A stretch of 64,000 nucleotides of DNA, from positions 2,542,001 through 2,606,000 of the forward strand of contig NZ_CP109130.1 of the NCBI RefSeq assembly GCF_035917975.1, in the 5' to 3' direction. The notes under the pieces were generated by a model. It was not told the DNA's origin. It saw nothing but the letters and a program-made list of their open reading frames with translations, and made no database searches. Shown one piece after another: positions 15,458 through 26,153 of the stretch (the first letter of the stretch is position 1; the number at the start of each line of letters is the position of its first letter). Position numbers and translations under genes: made by a program. The DNA comes from Streptosporangium sp. NBC_01756. GTDB lineage: Bacteria; Actinomycetota; Actinomycetes; Streptosporangiales; Streptosporangiaceae.

Positions 15458-16632
15458 CGCCGGCCTCGCTTGCGGCGCTGGTCCCGCTGGGGCGTGGACC
15501 CGAGGTCGGGCGTCTTGTAGGTGATCAGAGGGACCGTGGTGGCCACGGGCGTGGCCAGGTCATGCTCGACGAGGTCGGCGATCACCTGCTCGATGCGCTT
15601 GTAGGCCGTCGGCGCCTCCTCGAAGAGCAGTTGGCGGTCACCGCACACCACCAGCGACCCCACCGGCGTGCGGCGCAGCTCCTCGACCGTGTGCTTGGCC
15701 CGGCCCCGGCGCAGGGCGTCCGCCCGCGACATCTTGCGGCCCGCGCCGTGCGCGACGGAATGGTTGGCGTCCGGCCCCGCGTGGGCGGCCACGAGGTAGG
15801 AGGGGGTGCCTCGCGTACCGGCGATGAGCACGTCGCGGCCGTCACCCGGTGCCGCCCCCTTGCGGTGCAGGTAGACCCCGTCGCGGACCTCGACCAGGTT
15901 GTGGCACTGGTCGACGAGCGGCTCGGCGGGTTCGGCCCCCAGGGCATGGGCGACCCGGGCGGCCATCAGCCGCCGGTTGAGCGATCCCCAGCGTACGGCC
16001 TCGTCATGCATCGCCAGGTAAGCGGCGGGATCAGGGGCGGGGCCCGCCCCGTGGACCGCGGTGTGCGCCCGCAGAATCCGTTCGCCCAGCCCTCGGGAAC
16101 CGCTGTGGACGATGAGAACCAGGTCGCCGTCGGCGAGTCCGAGACGGCTCGCGTGGCCGGGCTCGAAGACGGTCCCGATCCGCGCCAGCTCGACGAAGTG
16201 ATTGCCCCGGCCGACCGTCCCGAGGCCCTCGACGTGACCGGCGGGGATATCGCCCTTCACCACGGCCCAGGCCGGGTCGTCGGCCTCCTGCTCGGGATCC
16301 AGCGCACGATCGAGATCGGGGAACCGGGCGGCGAGCCTTTCGGGTACGGCGCGCTTTAGCTTCATGGGGAACACGGCGATGCCGCAACCGATGTCGGAGC
16401 CCACCAGGAACGGGTACAACACGGTCGACGCCATGGCGGCGCCGATGGGGGCGCCCTTGCCGGGGTGCAGGTCCGGCATGGCGGCGACGTGCATCATGCC
16501 GTCGAGGGCGGCCACCTGCTGGCACTGCGCGAGGGCGTCGGACTCGATCCAGCTTGCGGGGGAGGCGAACACGGTGACGGTGGCCGGACCCATGGCCGCG
16601 GTGGACGGCAGCGGGGAGTGTTGCTGAGACAA
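15454..16632 (-). CDS. rtcB: RNA-splicing ligase RtcB2
   Basis: 392-aa GTP/Mn-dependent 3'-phosphate/5'-OH RNA ligase. Metal and catalytic residues are visible: Asp80 and Cys83 in VGSDIGCG, Asn144-His145 in GRGNHF, His176 in IVHSGSRG, His244 in CHNLVE and the guanylylated His295 in SVAHGAGR. At 392 aa and paired with prfH it belongs to the RtcB2 branch, specialised for rRNA repair. The start is uncertain: TTG 16632 has AAGGG ten bases upstream; ATG 16593 lacks one. No rtcA or sigma-54 regulator (rtcR) is nearby. Confidence 0.92.
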   Translation of the reverse strand: MSQQHSPLPSTAAMGPATVTVFASPASWIESDALAQCQQVAALDGMMHVAAMPDLHPGKGAPIGAAMASTVLYPFLVGSDIGCGIAVFPMKLKRAVPERLAARFPDLDRALDPEQEADDPAWAVVKGDIPAGHVEGLGTVGRGNHFVELARIGTVFEPGHASRLGLADGDLVLIVHSGSRGLGERILRAHTAVHGAGPAPDPAAYLAMHDEAVRWGSLNRRLMAARVAHALGAEPAEPLVDQCHNLVEVRDGVYLHRKGAAPGDGRDVLIAGTRGTPSYLVAAHAGPDANHSVAHGAGRKMSRADALRRGRAKHTVEELRRTPVGSLVVCGDRQLLFEEAPTAYKRIEQVIADLVEHDLATPVATTVPLITYKTPDLGSTPQRDQRRKRGRR

Positions 16633-16842
16633 AAGGCTCTTTCCCTTAAAGGGGTATGGGCTGACGACGTTGCGCGGCGCGTCGGCGCCGTGGCATCTCG
16701 GAGTGGCGGGGTGCTGTCCGTCAGAGCGGCATGGACACCACGTTCCTTGAGCCCCACCGCGCGAGGCAACCGGTTTTCGGTCGTACGAGCCTGTACGCCT
16801 GCCATTAAGACGGCTGGGATGAAGGAGCGGTCGGCCCGCTTT

Positions 16843-17754
16843 TCAGAACATCGAGATGTGGACGTGGTCCATGTGGTTGGCGGTGTTGCCGCCCCGGTTG
16901 GACATCAGCTTCCAGCCGGTACCGGTCCGGACGTCGTAATATCTCTGCTGCCAGATGATGTACATGACCCCGATCCTGGGGCCGTTGGTGATGGCCCACT
17001 GGGCCAGGCGGTCTCCGCGCTCCTTCGCCTCGGTGGTCGGCAGCCGGCCGCCGGAGCTCATCATGAAGTCGCAGGCCCGGCCGCTGCCGTGGTCGCCCGG
17101 GTCGCCGGGGCGCAGGCAGCCGTAGCCGTAGGGCATCGGGAAGTTCTGCAGCACCAGGTTGCGCACGGTGACCGTGCGGGCGGTCAGGCCGTCGCTGCCG
17201 GAGGGGGTCTGGAACCCGTACTTGGCCAGCAGCCCCTCGATCCGGACCCGGTCCTTCTTGAGCTTGGCGATGTCGTTCTTGAGATTGACGATCTTCGCTT
17301 CGGTGGTCTTCTCCGCCGCCTTGGCCTTCTTGATCAGTCCCTGGATCCGGCTGAGCTGGACGGCGCGCTGGTCGGCCAGGTAGGACTTGATCGCCGCCTG
17401 GCGGAGGACGAAGTCGGCGTCGCCGTCGAAACTCAGCATGTTGGTGTCGTCCAGGGCGCCGTTCATGTAGCTGGTCTGCGCGAAGCGGATGATGTCGGCC
17501 TCCGCGGCGGCCAGCGCCGCCCTCAGGCTCTTGGCGTTGGCGGTGGCCTTGCTGGCCTGGACCCGGGTCTCCTCCAGGCTCTGCACCTGGCCTCGGTAGT
17601 CCTTGTTGAGCTGGCTCGCCTCGCGGGTGAGCTTGCGGAGCTCGACCTCGGGGTCGGGCTTGGCCGCGCGCTGCACGGCGGCGCCTGCCATGACCGGGGT
17701 CAGCAGCAGCAGGGCGGACACGGCGCCCAAGATGGCCGAGCGAGCCGATCTCAC
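16843..17754 (-). CDS. Secreted coiled-coil protein with VanY/MepA-like C-terminal domain
   Basis: 303 aa: signal peptide (cleavage near AGAAVQ, residue 26), a long coiled coil (about 33-180) and a C-terminal domain of about 110 aa. That domain has GSGRACDFMM and a terminal NHMDHVHISMF, giving the Asp and paired His that resemble metal-binding DD-peptidase/ARB-07466-type folds. Probable cell-wall hydrolase or hydrolase regulator acting outside the membrane. GTG 17754 has GGAGG ten bases upstream. Single gene unit. Confidence 0.8.
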   Translation of the reverse strand: MRSARSAILGAVSALLLLTPVMAGAAVQRAAKPDPEVELRKLTREASQLNKDYRGQVQSLEETRVQASKATANAKSLRAALAAAEADIIRFAQTSYMNGALDDTNMLSFDGDADFVLRQAAIKSYLADQRAVQLSRIQGLIKKAKAAEKTTEAKIVNLKNDIAKLKKDRVRIEGLLAKYGFQTPSGSDGLTARTVTVRNLVLQNFPMPYGYGCLRPGDPGDHGSGRACDFMMSSGGRLPTTEAKERGDRLAQWAITNGPRIGVMYIIWQQRYYDVRTGTGWKLMSNRGGNTANHMDHVHISMF

Positions 17755-18055
17755 GCTTCGCTCACCTCCGGGGGCCCCTCATGGACGGAGCGAAACTATA
17801 GAAGACGATCTTTACTACCGCCACCGAAACGGGGGAACTCGTGCACCATTGACGAACTATCTACCGTTCTGTACCACCTTGGTCAAATGCGACGGTGCAA
17901 TCGCCACCCGGCGCGTCCCCCTTGTCACTGTTGACAGAACATGATTCGGTTTTAGCCGTGGCAGGCCTTGTGGAGCCCTTCTACGGGGACAAGACTGTCC
18001 AAGCAAGCGGTGGTTCGATTACCGACTCCGGCTCCCCATCAGGAGGCAACACATC
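17755..18055. other. Divergent intergenic region with promoter candidates
   Basis: 301 bases. On the plus strand TTGACA at 17931-17936 with AGCCGT/TAGCCG 16-17 bases on is a candidate promoter for the aldehyde dehydrogenase. On the minus strand a TATAGT hexamer near 17796-17801 may be the -10 for the secreted coiled-coil gene. Confidence 0.4.
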
Positions 18056-19489
18056 ATGCGCCAGTACGACACGCTGTTCATCGGGGGCGACTGGGTGGCG
18101 CCTGCAGGCACCGGGACCATCGACGTCGTCTCGCCCCACACCGAGGAGGTCGTCGGCCGCGTCCCGGACGGGACCCCCGCCGACATGGACCGCGCGGTGG
18201 CCGCCGCGCGCCAGGCGTTCGACCACGGCCCCTGGCCCCGGATGACGATGGCCGAGCGCGCCGCCGTCGTCGGCAGGCTCGCCGAGATCTACGCGACCCG
18301 GCAGGCCGAGATGGCGGAGGTCATCACACTGGAGATGGGCTCCCCGATCACCTTCTCCAACCTGGCCCAGGCCCCCCAGCCACTCGGCATGCTGCAGTAC
18401 TACGCCGAGCTCGGAAAGACGTTCGCCGTCGAGGAGGAGCGGCCGGGCACCTTCGGCCCGGTGACGGTCCGCCGCGAGCCGGTCGGCGTGGTCGCCGCCG
18501 TGGTCCCGTGGAACGTCCCCCAGTTCGTCATCATGATCAAGCTGGCCCCGGCCCTCGTCGCGGGCTGCACGATCGTGGTGAAGCCCGCACCCGAGACCCC
18601 GCTCGACTCCTACCTCCTGGCCGAGATGGTCAGGGAGGCGGGCATCCCGGACGGCGTCGTCAACATCGTCGCCGCGGGACGCGAGGCCGGCGAGCACCTG
18701 GTCTCCCACCCCGGTGTGGACAAGGTCGCCTTCACCGGCTCCACCGCGGCCGGCCGCCGTATCGCCGCGATCTGCGGCGAGCAGCTCAAGCGGTGCACCC
18801 TGGAACTCGGCGGCAAGTCGGCCGCGATCATCCTGGACGACTGCGACCTGCCCTCGGCGATGGGCTTCCTGTCGATCGCCTCGCTGATGAACAACGGCCA
18901 GGCGTGCGTCGCCCAGACCCGCATCCTGGCCTCGCGCAACCGCTACGACGAGGTCGTGGACGCGGTCGCGGGGATGGTCCGGAGCATGCCGGTCGGCGAC
19001 CCCGCCGACCCGGCGACCGGCATCGGCCCGCTCGTCGCCAGGCGGCAGCAGGAGCGCGTCGAGGGCTACATCAGGATCGGCATCGACGAGGGCGCCAAAC
19101 CGGTCGTCGGCGGCCTGGACCGTCCCCACGACCGGGGCTGGTACGTGGCCCCGACCGTCTTCGCGGGGGCCACCAACGAGATGCGCATCGCGCGCGAGGA
19201 GATCTTCGGCCCGGTCCTGACCGTGATCCCCTACGAGGACGAGGCCGACGCGGTCCGGATCGCCAACGACAGCGACTACGGCCTGCACGGGACGGTGTGG
19301 ACCGCCGACACCGGCCACGGCATGGAGATCGCCCGCCAGGTGCGCACCGGCTCCTACGGCGTCAACCTCCTGATGATCGAGAACACTTCACCGTTCGGCG
19401 GCTTCAAGAGCAGCGGCCTCGGCCGCGAGCTCGGCCCCGAAGGCCTGTCGTCCTACCTGGAGTACAAGTCGATCGCCCGCCTGGGCTGA
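18056..19489 (+). CDS. NAD(P)-dependent aldehyde dehydrogenase
   Basis: 477-aa cytoplasmic ALDH-superfamily enzyme oxidising an aldehyde to the acid. Motifs: IVVKPAPETP (cofactor Lys), LELGGKSAAI with the general-base Glu (about 246), nucleophile Cys in NNGQACVAQTR (about 283), EIFGPVL and the C-terminal PFGGFKSSGLGRE. Substrate specificity is open; vanillin/benzaldehyde or betaine-aldehyde types share these motifs. AGGAGG is nine bases before ATG 18056. Followed by a 42-bp perfect palindrome that probably terminates transcription. Confidence 0.92.
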   Translation: MRQYDTLFIGGDWVAPAGTGTIDVVSPHTEEVVGRVPDGTPADMDRAVAAARQAFDHGPWPRMTMAERAAVVGRLAEIYATRQAEMAEVITLEMGSPITFSNLAQAPQPLGMLQYYAELGKTFAVEEERPGTFGPVTVRREPVGVVAAVVPWNVPQFVIMIKLAPALVAGCTIVVKPAPETPLDSYLLAEMVREAGIPDGVVNIVAAGREAGEHLVSHPGVDKVAFTGSTAAGRRIAAICGEQLKRCTLELGGKSAAIILDDCDLPSAMGFLSIASLMNNGQACVAQTRILASRNRYDEVVDAVAGMVRSMPVGDPADPATGIGPLVARRQQERVEGYIRIGIDEGAKPVVGGLDRPHDRGWYVAPTVFAGATNEMRIAREEIFGPVLTVIPYEDEADAVRIANDSDYGLHGTVWTADTGHGMEIARQVRTGSYGVNLLMIENTSPFGGFKSSGLGRELGPEGLSSYLEYKSIARLG

Positions 19490-19511
19490 ACCGGGCCAGG
19501 CCGGAACCCCC

Positions 19512-19553
19512 CGTCGTGCTTGTACGGCTCCGCGGAGCCGTACAAGCACGACG
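19512..19553 (+). terminator. 42-bp perfect palindrome, terminator
   Basis: Two perfect 21-base arms meet at 19532/19533 with no spacer. It starts 22 bases after the aldehyde dehydrogenase stop. An RNA hairpin would have an 18-19-bp stem with a small CG-rich loop. Confidence 0.8.
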
Positions 19554-19699
19554 ACGGACGGATGGCCCACCACGCCCCCGCGACGCTGGGCTACCGCCTG
19601 ACTACCCGAAGTATGTCCCATGGGCACCGCTACGCGATGGTTCGCGGCCCATGGACTTCTCCCAGTGGATTTCATCCATCCGCTGTAGGTAGACGCCGT

Positions 19700-20836
19700 T
19701 TATCCGCGATTGGTTCGCGAAATAACCTCAAGAGTTTGGCGGGCGATTTCCAGCTCCTCGTCCGTGGGGATCACCGCGACCCGCACGGCCGCGCCGTCGG
19801 TGGAGATCAGCCGGTCCCCGCGCCGGTTGCGCACCGGGTCGACGACGATGCCCAGCGCCTCCAGGCCGGCCAGCGCGGTCTCCCTGACCAGCGACGAGTT
19901 CTCGCCCACGCCTCCGGTGAACGCGATCACATCCACCGTGCCGAGCACGGCGTAGTAGGCGCCGACATACTTGCGCAGCCGGTGGCAGTAGACCGAGAAG
20001 GCGAGCTGGGCGTCCGGGTCCCCGGCGGCCAGCCGCTTCTCCACCGCCCGCATGTCGTTGTCGCCGCAGAGGCCCAGCATGCCGCCGTGCCGGTTGAGCA
20101 GCGTGTCGATCTCGTCCGGCGACATTCCGCCCGTCCGCTCCAGATAGAGCACCACCGCGGGATCCAGGTCGCCGCTACGGGTGCCCATGACGAGCCCCTC
20201 CAGCGGGGTCATGCCCATGGAGGTGTCCAGGCACCGCCCGGCCGACACCGCGGAGGCACTCGCCCCGTTGCCGAGGTGCAGCACGATCACGTTGCCCATC
20301 GGCCTGTCCACGGCGCGCGCGGCCTCGCGGGAGACGTAGGCGTGTGAGGTGCCGTGGAAGCCGTAGCGGCGGATGCTCAGCCGCTCGGCCAGCTCACGGT
20401 CGATCGCGTAGGTCGCGGCGGCCGGGGAGATCGTGGAGTGGAAGGCCGTGTCGAAGACCGCCACCTGCGGCAGGTCGGGACGGAGCCGCCGGGCGACCTC
20501 GATGCCCGCCAGGTTGGCCGGGTTGTGCAGGGGGGCGAGCGGGACGAGCTCCTCGATCTTTTTGATCACCTCCTCGGTGATCAGCGTGGGCTCGGTGAAG
20601 GTCGTGCCGCCGTGCACCACCCGGTGCCCGATCGCGGTCAGCTCGGGGGAGTCGAGCCCGAACCCCGCGTCGGCGAGCTCGGTCGCGACGGTCTTCAGCG
20701 CCGCCCCGTGGTCGGCCGCCGGGGAACCGGCCTCGCCGATCCGGTCGACCATCCCGGACGCCAGCCGCTCCGCACCGGACAGCAGGCGGTACTTCACCGA
20801 CGACGACCCGCTGTTGAGCACCAGTACGCGGCTCAT
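19700..20836 (-). CDS. ackA: Acetate kinase
   Basis: 378-aa cytoplasmic kinase converting acetyl phosphate and ADP to acetate and ATP, or the reverse. Family signatures: N-terminal VLVLNSGSSSVKY, HRVVHGG, FDTAFH, YGFHGTSHAYVS, HLGNGAS and TGGVGENS. GGAGG is five bases upstream of ATG 20836. Second gene of a pta-ackA operon, 70 bases after pta. Confidence 0.97.
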   Translation of the reverse strand: MSRVLVLNSGSSSVKYRLLSGAERLASGMVDRIGEAGSPAADHGAALKTVATELADAGFGLDSPELTAIGHRVVHGGTTFTEPTLITEEVIKKIEELVPLAPLHNPANLAGIEVARRLRPDLPQVAVFDTAFHSTISPAAATYAIDRELAERLSIRRYGFHGTSHAYVSREAARAVDRPMGNVIVLHLGNGASASAVSAGRCLDTSMGMTPLEGLVMGTRSGDLDPAVVLYLERTGGMSPDEIDTLLNRHGGMLGLCGDNDMRAVEKRLAAGDPDAQLAFSVYCHRLRKYVGAYYAVLGTVDVIAFTGGVGENSSLVRETALAGLEALGIVVDPVRNRRGDRLISTDGAAVRVAVIPTDEELEIARQTLEVISRTNRG

Positions 20837-20906
20837 CGAGCCTCCTCCGTCCGCGGGGTCGCCTGCCTGGGCGGACGACCGGCGCCGCCCGGCGCTGACG
20901 GCTGGT

Positions 20907-22952
20907 TCACGAGCTGACCTCCTGAGCCTGGATGGCGGTGATGGCGACGGTGCTCACGATGTCGGTGACCAGCGCGCCCCGCGACAGGTCGTTGACCGGT
21001 CTGCGGAGCCCCTGCAGGACGGGCCCGATCGCCACGGCCCCGGCGGAGCGCTGCACGGCCTTGTAGGTGTTGTTGCCGGTGTTGAGGTCCGGGAAGATCA
21101 GCACGGTCGCCCGGCCCGCGACCTTGGAGCCGGGCAGCTTGGCGGCGGCGACCCTGGCGTCCACCGCCGCGTCGTACTGGATGGGCCCCTCGACCAGCAG
21201 GTCCGGCGCCCGGTCCATGACCAGGGCGGTGGCGTCACGGACCTTGTCCACGTCGGCGCCGCTGCCGGAGTGGCCGGTGGAGTACGACAGCATCGCGACC
21301 CGTGGTTCGATGCCGAACCGCTCCGCCGTGCGAGCGGAGGAGACGGCGATGTCGGCGAGCTGCTCGGCGTCGGGGTCGGGGTTGATCGCGCAGTCGCCGT
21401 AGACGAGCACCCGGTCGGCCAGGCACATGAAGAACACCGACGAGACGATCGAGGTCCCCGGGACCGTCTTGACGATCTGGAACGCGGGCAGGATCGTGGC
21501 GGCGGTGGTGTGCGCGGCACCGGAGACCATGCCGTGCACGGCTCCGCAGTGCAGCATCATCGTGCCGAAGAAGTTGACGTCGGTGACCACGTCCCTGGCC
21601 CGTTCGACGGTCATCCCCTTGTGCTCCCGCAGCGCGAAGTACTTCCGGGCGAAGGACTCGCGCAGCGGGGAGGTCAGCGGATCGACGACGGTCACCCCGG
21701 ACAGGTCGAGGCCCAGGTCGGCGATCCGCCGGCGGACCACCTCCTCCCGGCCCAGCAGGGTGAGGTCCACGATGCCGCGCCGCAGGAGGATGTCGGCGGC
21801 CCGCAGGATCCGGTCCTCCTCCCCCTCCGGCAGCACGATGTGCCGCCGGGCGGCCCTGGCCCGCTCCAGCAGAGTGTGCTCGAACATCATCGGGGTGACC
21901 CGGTCGGAGCGGGCCAGCTCGATCCGGCCGGTCAGACCGGCCGTGTCCACGTGCGCCTCGAAGTGGCCGAGGGCGGTCTCGGCCTTGCGCGGGTTGTCGG
22001 CGGTCAGCCGCCCCTCCAGCCCGCCCAGGGTGGTGGCCACGGTGAAGCTGTCCGCGGCGGCCGACAGCACCGGCATGCCGGGCGCCAGCCGGGCGGTGAG
22101 CGTCCTGACGGCCTCCGTGGGCTCCTCCCCCAGCGTCAGCACCACTCCGGACGGCCGCGCCGTACCGGCCGTCTCGGCGGCCACCGAGACGAGCAGCAGG
22201 TCCGCCCGGTCGCCCGGGGTGATCACCAGTGCGCCGTCGGCCAGGTGTTCCAGGAACACCGGGAGCGTGGCCCCGCCGAACACGAACCCGAGCACGTCCC
22301 GGCGCAGGCCCTCCTCGTCCCCCTGGAGCTGCCTGGCGTTCACCGCCCGCATCACCTGGCCGACGGTCGGCGCCGACAGCACCGGGTTCTCCGGGATGAC
22401 GTACCAGGGCACCGGCAGGTCGAGCTCGACGACCGTCCCCTGCGGCGCTCGGTTGGCGACCACCGCCAGCACCGTGCTGCCCAGGTCGGAGAAGACCTGG
22501 TAGCCGGTGCGCATCTCCATCGCGATCTCGTCGGCCTGCTCGCCGTACGCCCCCACCACCACGATCACCGGGGCGCCGAACTCGGCGGCCAGGCGGGCGT
22601 TGAAGGCCAGCTCGCGTGGGAGCTCGTCGGTGTCGAAGGAGCTGCCCAGCACCAGCAGCGCGTCACACTCCTCCTCCAGCGTGTGGAACCGGGCCACCAG
22701 CCGGGCGACGAGCTCCTCGACGCCCAGCCGCGCGTAGATCTCCGCGGCGTCCTCGGCCGTGACCCCGATCGCCGAGGCCGCCAGGCGGTAACGGGAGTTG
22801 AGCAGTTCGAGGGTGCGGTCGTCCTCGTCACCGGTGATCGGCCGGAACACCCCGACCCGATCCACGTGCCGGGTGAGCAGCTCCATCAGGCCGAGTTCGA
22901 CGATCTGCCTGCCGTCTCCACGCCCGAGACCCGCCACGTAAACGCTGCGCAT
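20907..22952 (-). CDS. pta: Phosphate acetyltransferase
   Basis: 681-aa enzyme interconverting acetyl-CoA and acetyl phosphate. It is the long form: an N-terminal P-loop-like region (degenerate here, starting RSVYVAGLGRGDGRQ), a central DRTGG domain, then the catalytic PTA_PTB domain from about residue 355 (RHIVLPEGEEDRILRAA, TAATILPAFQIVKT, IFPDLNTGNNTYK). ATG 22952 is 11 bases after AAGGAG; GTG 22958 would have better spacing, so the exact start is open. First gene of the acetate operon. Confidence 0.95.
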   Translation of the reverse strand: MRSVYVAGLGRGDGRQIVELGLMELLTRHVDRVGVFRPITGDEDDRTLELLNSRYRLAASAIGVTAEDAAEIYARLGVEELVARLVARFHTLEEECDALLVLGSSFDTDELPRELAFNARLAAEFGAPVIVVVGAYGEQADEIAMEMRTGYQVFSDLGSTVLAVVANRAPQGTVVELDLPVPWYVIPENPVLSAPTVGQVMRAVNARQLQGDEEGLRRDVLGFVFGGATLPVFLEHLADGALVITPGDRADLLLVSVAAETAGTARPSGVVLTLGEEPTEAVRTLTARLAPGMPVLSAAADSFTVATTLGGLEGRLTADNPRKAETALGHFEAHVDTAGLTGRIELARSDRVTPMMFEHTLLERARAARRHIVLPEGEEDRILRAADILLRRGIVDLTLLGREEVVRRRIADLGLDLSGVTVVDPLTSPLRESFARKYFALREHKGMTVERARDVVTDVNFFGTMMLHCGAVHGMVSGAAHTTAATILPAFQIVKTVPGTSIVSSVFFMCLADRVLVYGDCAINPDPDAEQLADIAVSSARTAERFGIEPRVAMLSYSTGHSGSGADVDKVRDATALVMDRAPDLLVEGPIQYDAAVDARVAAAKLPGSKVAGRATVLIFPDLNTGNNTYKAVQRSAGAVAIGPVLQGLRRPVNDLSRGALVTDIVSTVAITAIQAQEVSS

Positions 22953-23032
22953 GCGCACCACCACTCCTTGTTCCGACATCTCCCTCGTCACCCCTGATCG
23001 CCGGAGGTAAACACTTCCTGGTGATCGGAAGG

Positions 23033-23824
23033 TCAGGAGTTGGCACACACCCATTCTCCGATGCGGCGGATCAGCCCCGGGGTGGCCGCCGACTCCGCGT
23101 GGCCGTACCCGGGTTCGACCCACAGCTCCTTCGGCTCCCGGGCGGCCTCGTAGATCTGGTACGCGTGGTCGAGCGGGAAGAAGCCGTCCGCGTCCCCGTG
23201 CACGACCAGCAGCGGTGTGGGCGCGATGTGCGCGGCCGCCTCGTAGGGCGCCGACGGCACCGGATCCCACACGCCCTTCCTGATCCGCGTCCGCTTGCCC
23301 ACCCGCGCGGCCCAGCGGCCCAGCGGCTGCTCGATCGCCCAGTGCACCTGGCGCATCGGCCGGGTCCCCCGGTAGTACCACCGCGCGGGCGCGCTGACCG
23401 CCACCACCGCGTCCGGCCCGCCCCGTGGCCGGCCGTGCCCCTCCGCGGCCCCGGCCTGCCCGTGCCGGCCCGCGTGCCGTACGGCCACCGCCGCGCCCAT
23501 CGAGAACCCGACGACGGCGACCCGGATGTAGCCGATCGTCCGCGCGTGCCGTACCGCCGCGTCCAGATCGAGGATCTCCAGATCTCCCACGGTCGACTCC
23601 CCGCCGGAGCGGCCGTGTCCCCGGAAGTCGAACGAGACCACTCCGCCGAACCCGCTGAGCACATGGGTGATCCGCCGGGTGGGGCGCTCCCGCAGCGATC
23701 CGGTGAACCCGTGCGCCAGCACGATCCCCAGGTCACCCGCGCCGCGCGGCGGGGTGTGCGCGGCGTCGATCCGGATGCCGTCCTCGGTCGTGAACATGGC
23801 GGCGAACGATGGGGCCAGAGGCAT
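23033..23824 (-). CDS. Alpha/beta hydrolase
   Basis: 263-aa hydrolase with HGFTGS oxyanion region, the Ser nucleophile in GFSMGA (about residue 107), Asp in VHGDADGFF and His in GYGHAES. Similar to monoglyceride lipase or dienelactone-type esterases, substrate unknown. ATG 23824 has no ribosome binding site; ATG 23797 is an alternative. Located 80 bases upstream of pta in the same direction but probably separate. Confidence 0.82.
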   Translation of the reverse strand: MPLAPSFAAMFTTEDGIRIDAAHTPPRGAGDLGIVLAHGFTGSLRERPTRRITHVLSGFGGVVSFDFRGHGRSGGESTVGDLEILDLDAAVRHARTIGYIRVAVVGFSMGAAVAVRHAGRHGQAGAAEGHGRPRGGPDAVVAVSAPARWYYRGTRPMRQVHWAIEQPLGRWAARVGKRTRIRKGVWDPVPSAPYEAAAHIAPTPLLVVHGDADGFFPLDHAYQIYEAAREPKELWVEPGYGHAESAATPGLIRRIGEWVCANS

Positions 23825-23905
23825 GTCCCGAGCTTAGGACGGTCGCCGCCGCCCCACGGACCCGGCCGGGTGCCGGAGAGCGGGGACGGCGCCGGGTGGA
23901 AAACC

Positions 23906-23982
23906 CGTCGTTCCCGGTCACGGGCCCTCCGGACTGCGGGACTCGTCGTTCCCGGTCGCGGGCCCTTTCGGACTGTGGGACT
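23906..23982. repeat. Intergenic tandem duplication, 38-39 bp unit
   Basis: Two adjoining copies (23906-23943 and 23944-23982) share CGTCGTTCCCGGTC and CGGGCCCT, differing by four bases and one insertion. Unlike the other arrays it lies between divergent genes, not after a stop. Confidence 0.8.
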
Positions 23983-24119
23983 CTCGGAAGGTCGGAGACG
24001 GCCCGTACGGAGGCCGGCGGAAGCGTGTTCCGGCAGTTCCGCCACCGAAGAAAGTCCGCAAACCACGCGTCCGGCGAGTGGCCGCGAGGTGAATTGGCAC
24101 GCTTCGTACGGCGGACGAG

Positions 24120-24148
24120 TGAGAGCGATTGCGCGGATCAACTAAAAT
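24120..24148 (+). promoter_or_regulatory. Candidate typA promoter
   Basis: TAAAAT at 24143-24148 is a strong -10 match in a GC-rich context, with TGAGAG (3 of 6) 17 bases upstream. The start would lie about 50 bases before the typA ATG. Confidence 0.5.
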
Positions 24149-24203
24149 GGTAGGGCCGCACAGTCCGCGGTCAGCCTCCACGATCACAGAGTGAGACTCC
24201 ATC

Positions 24204-26057
<1,854 letters not shown>

Positions 26058-26081
26058 CCCTCCTCGGGGAGACCGTACGAC

Positions 26082-26113
26082 GGAGGCGCCGGACCATGGG
26101 GTCCGGCGCCTCC
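26082..26113. terminator. Hairpin terminator, typA and convergent gene
   Basis: Perfect 13-bp stem (GGAGGCGCCGGAC with its complement) and a 6-base loop, 25 bases after the typA stop and 40 bases from the stop of the convergent gene. Confidence 0.8.
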
Positions 26114-26153
26114 TCCTGCCGACCCTCAGGCGGCCGGAACGGAGCAGGGACAG

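Larger units (their letters stand above)
23825..24203. other. Divergent intergenic region upstream of typA
   Basis: 379 bases between the hydrolase (minus) and typA (plus). It contains a two-copy tandem repeat at 23906-23982 and a candidate typA promoter at 24120-24148. No gene seen. Confidence 0.5.

Noticed and set aside
20433-22997. Very long open frame on the plus strand opposite pta
   Set aside because: It is a GC-skew shadow: it overlaps a well-supported pta gene in antisense and its translation is low-complexity with no domain.
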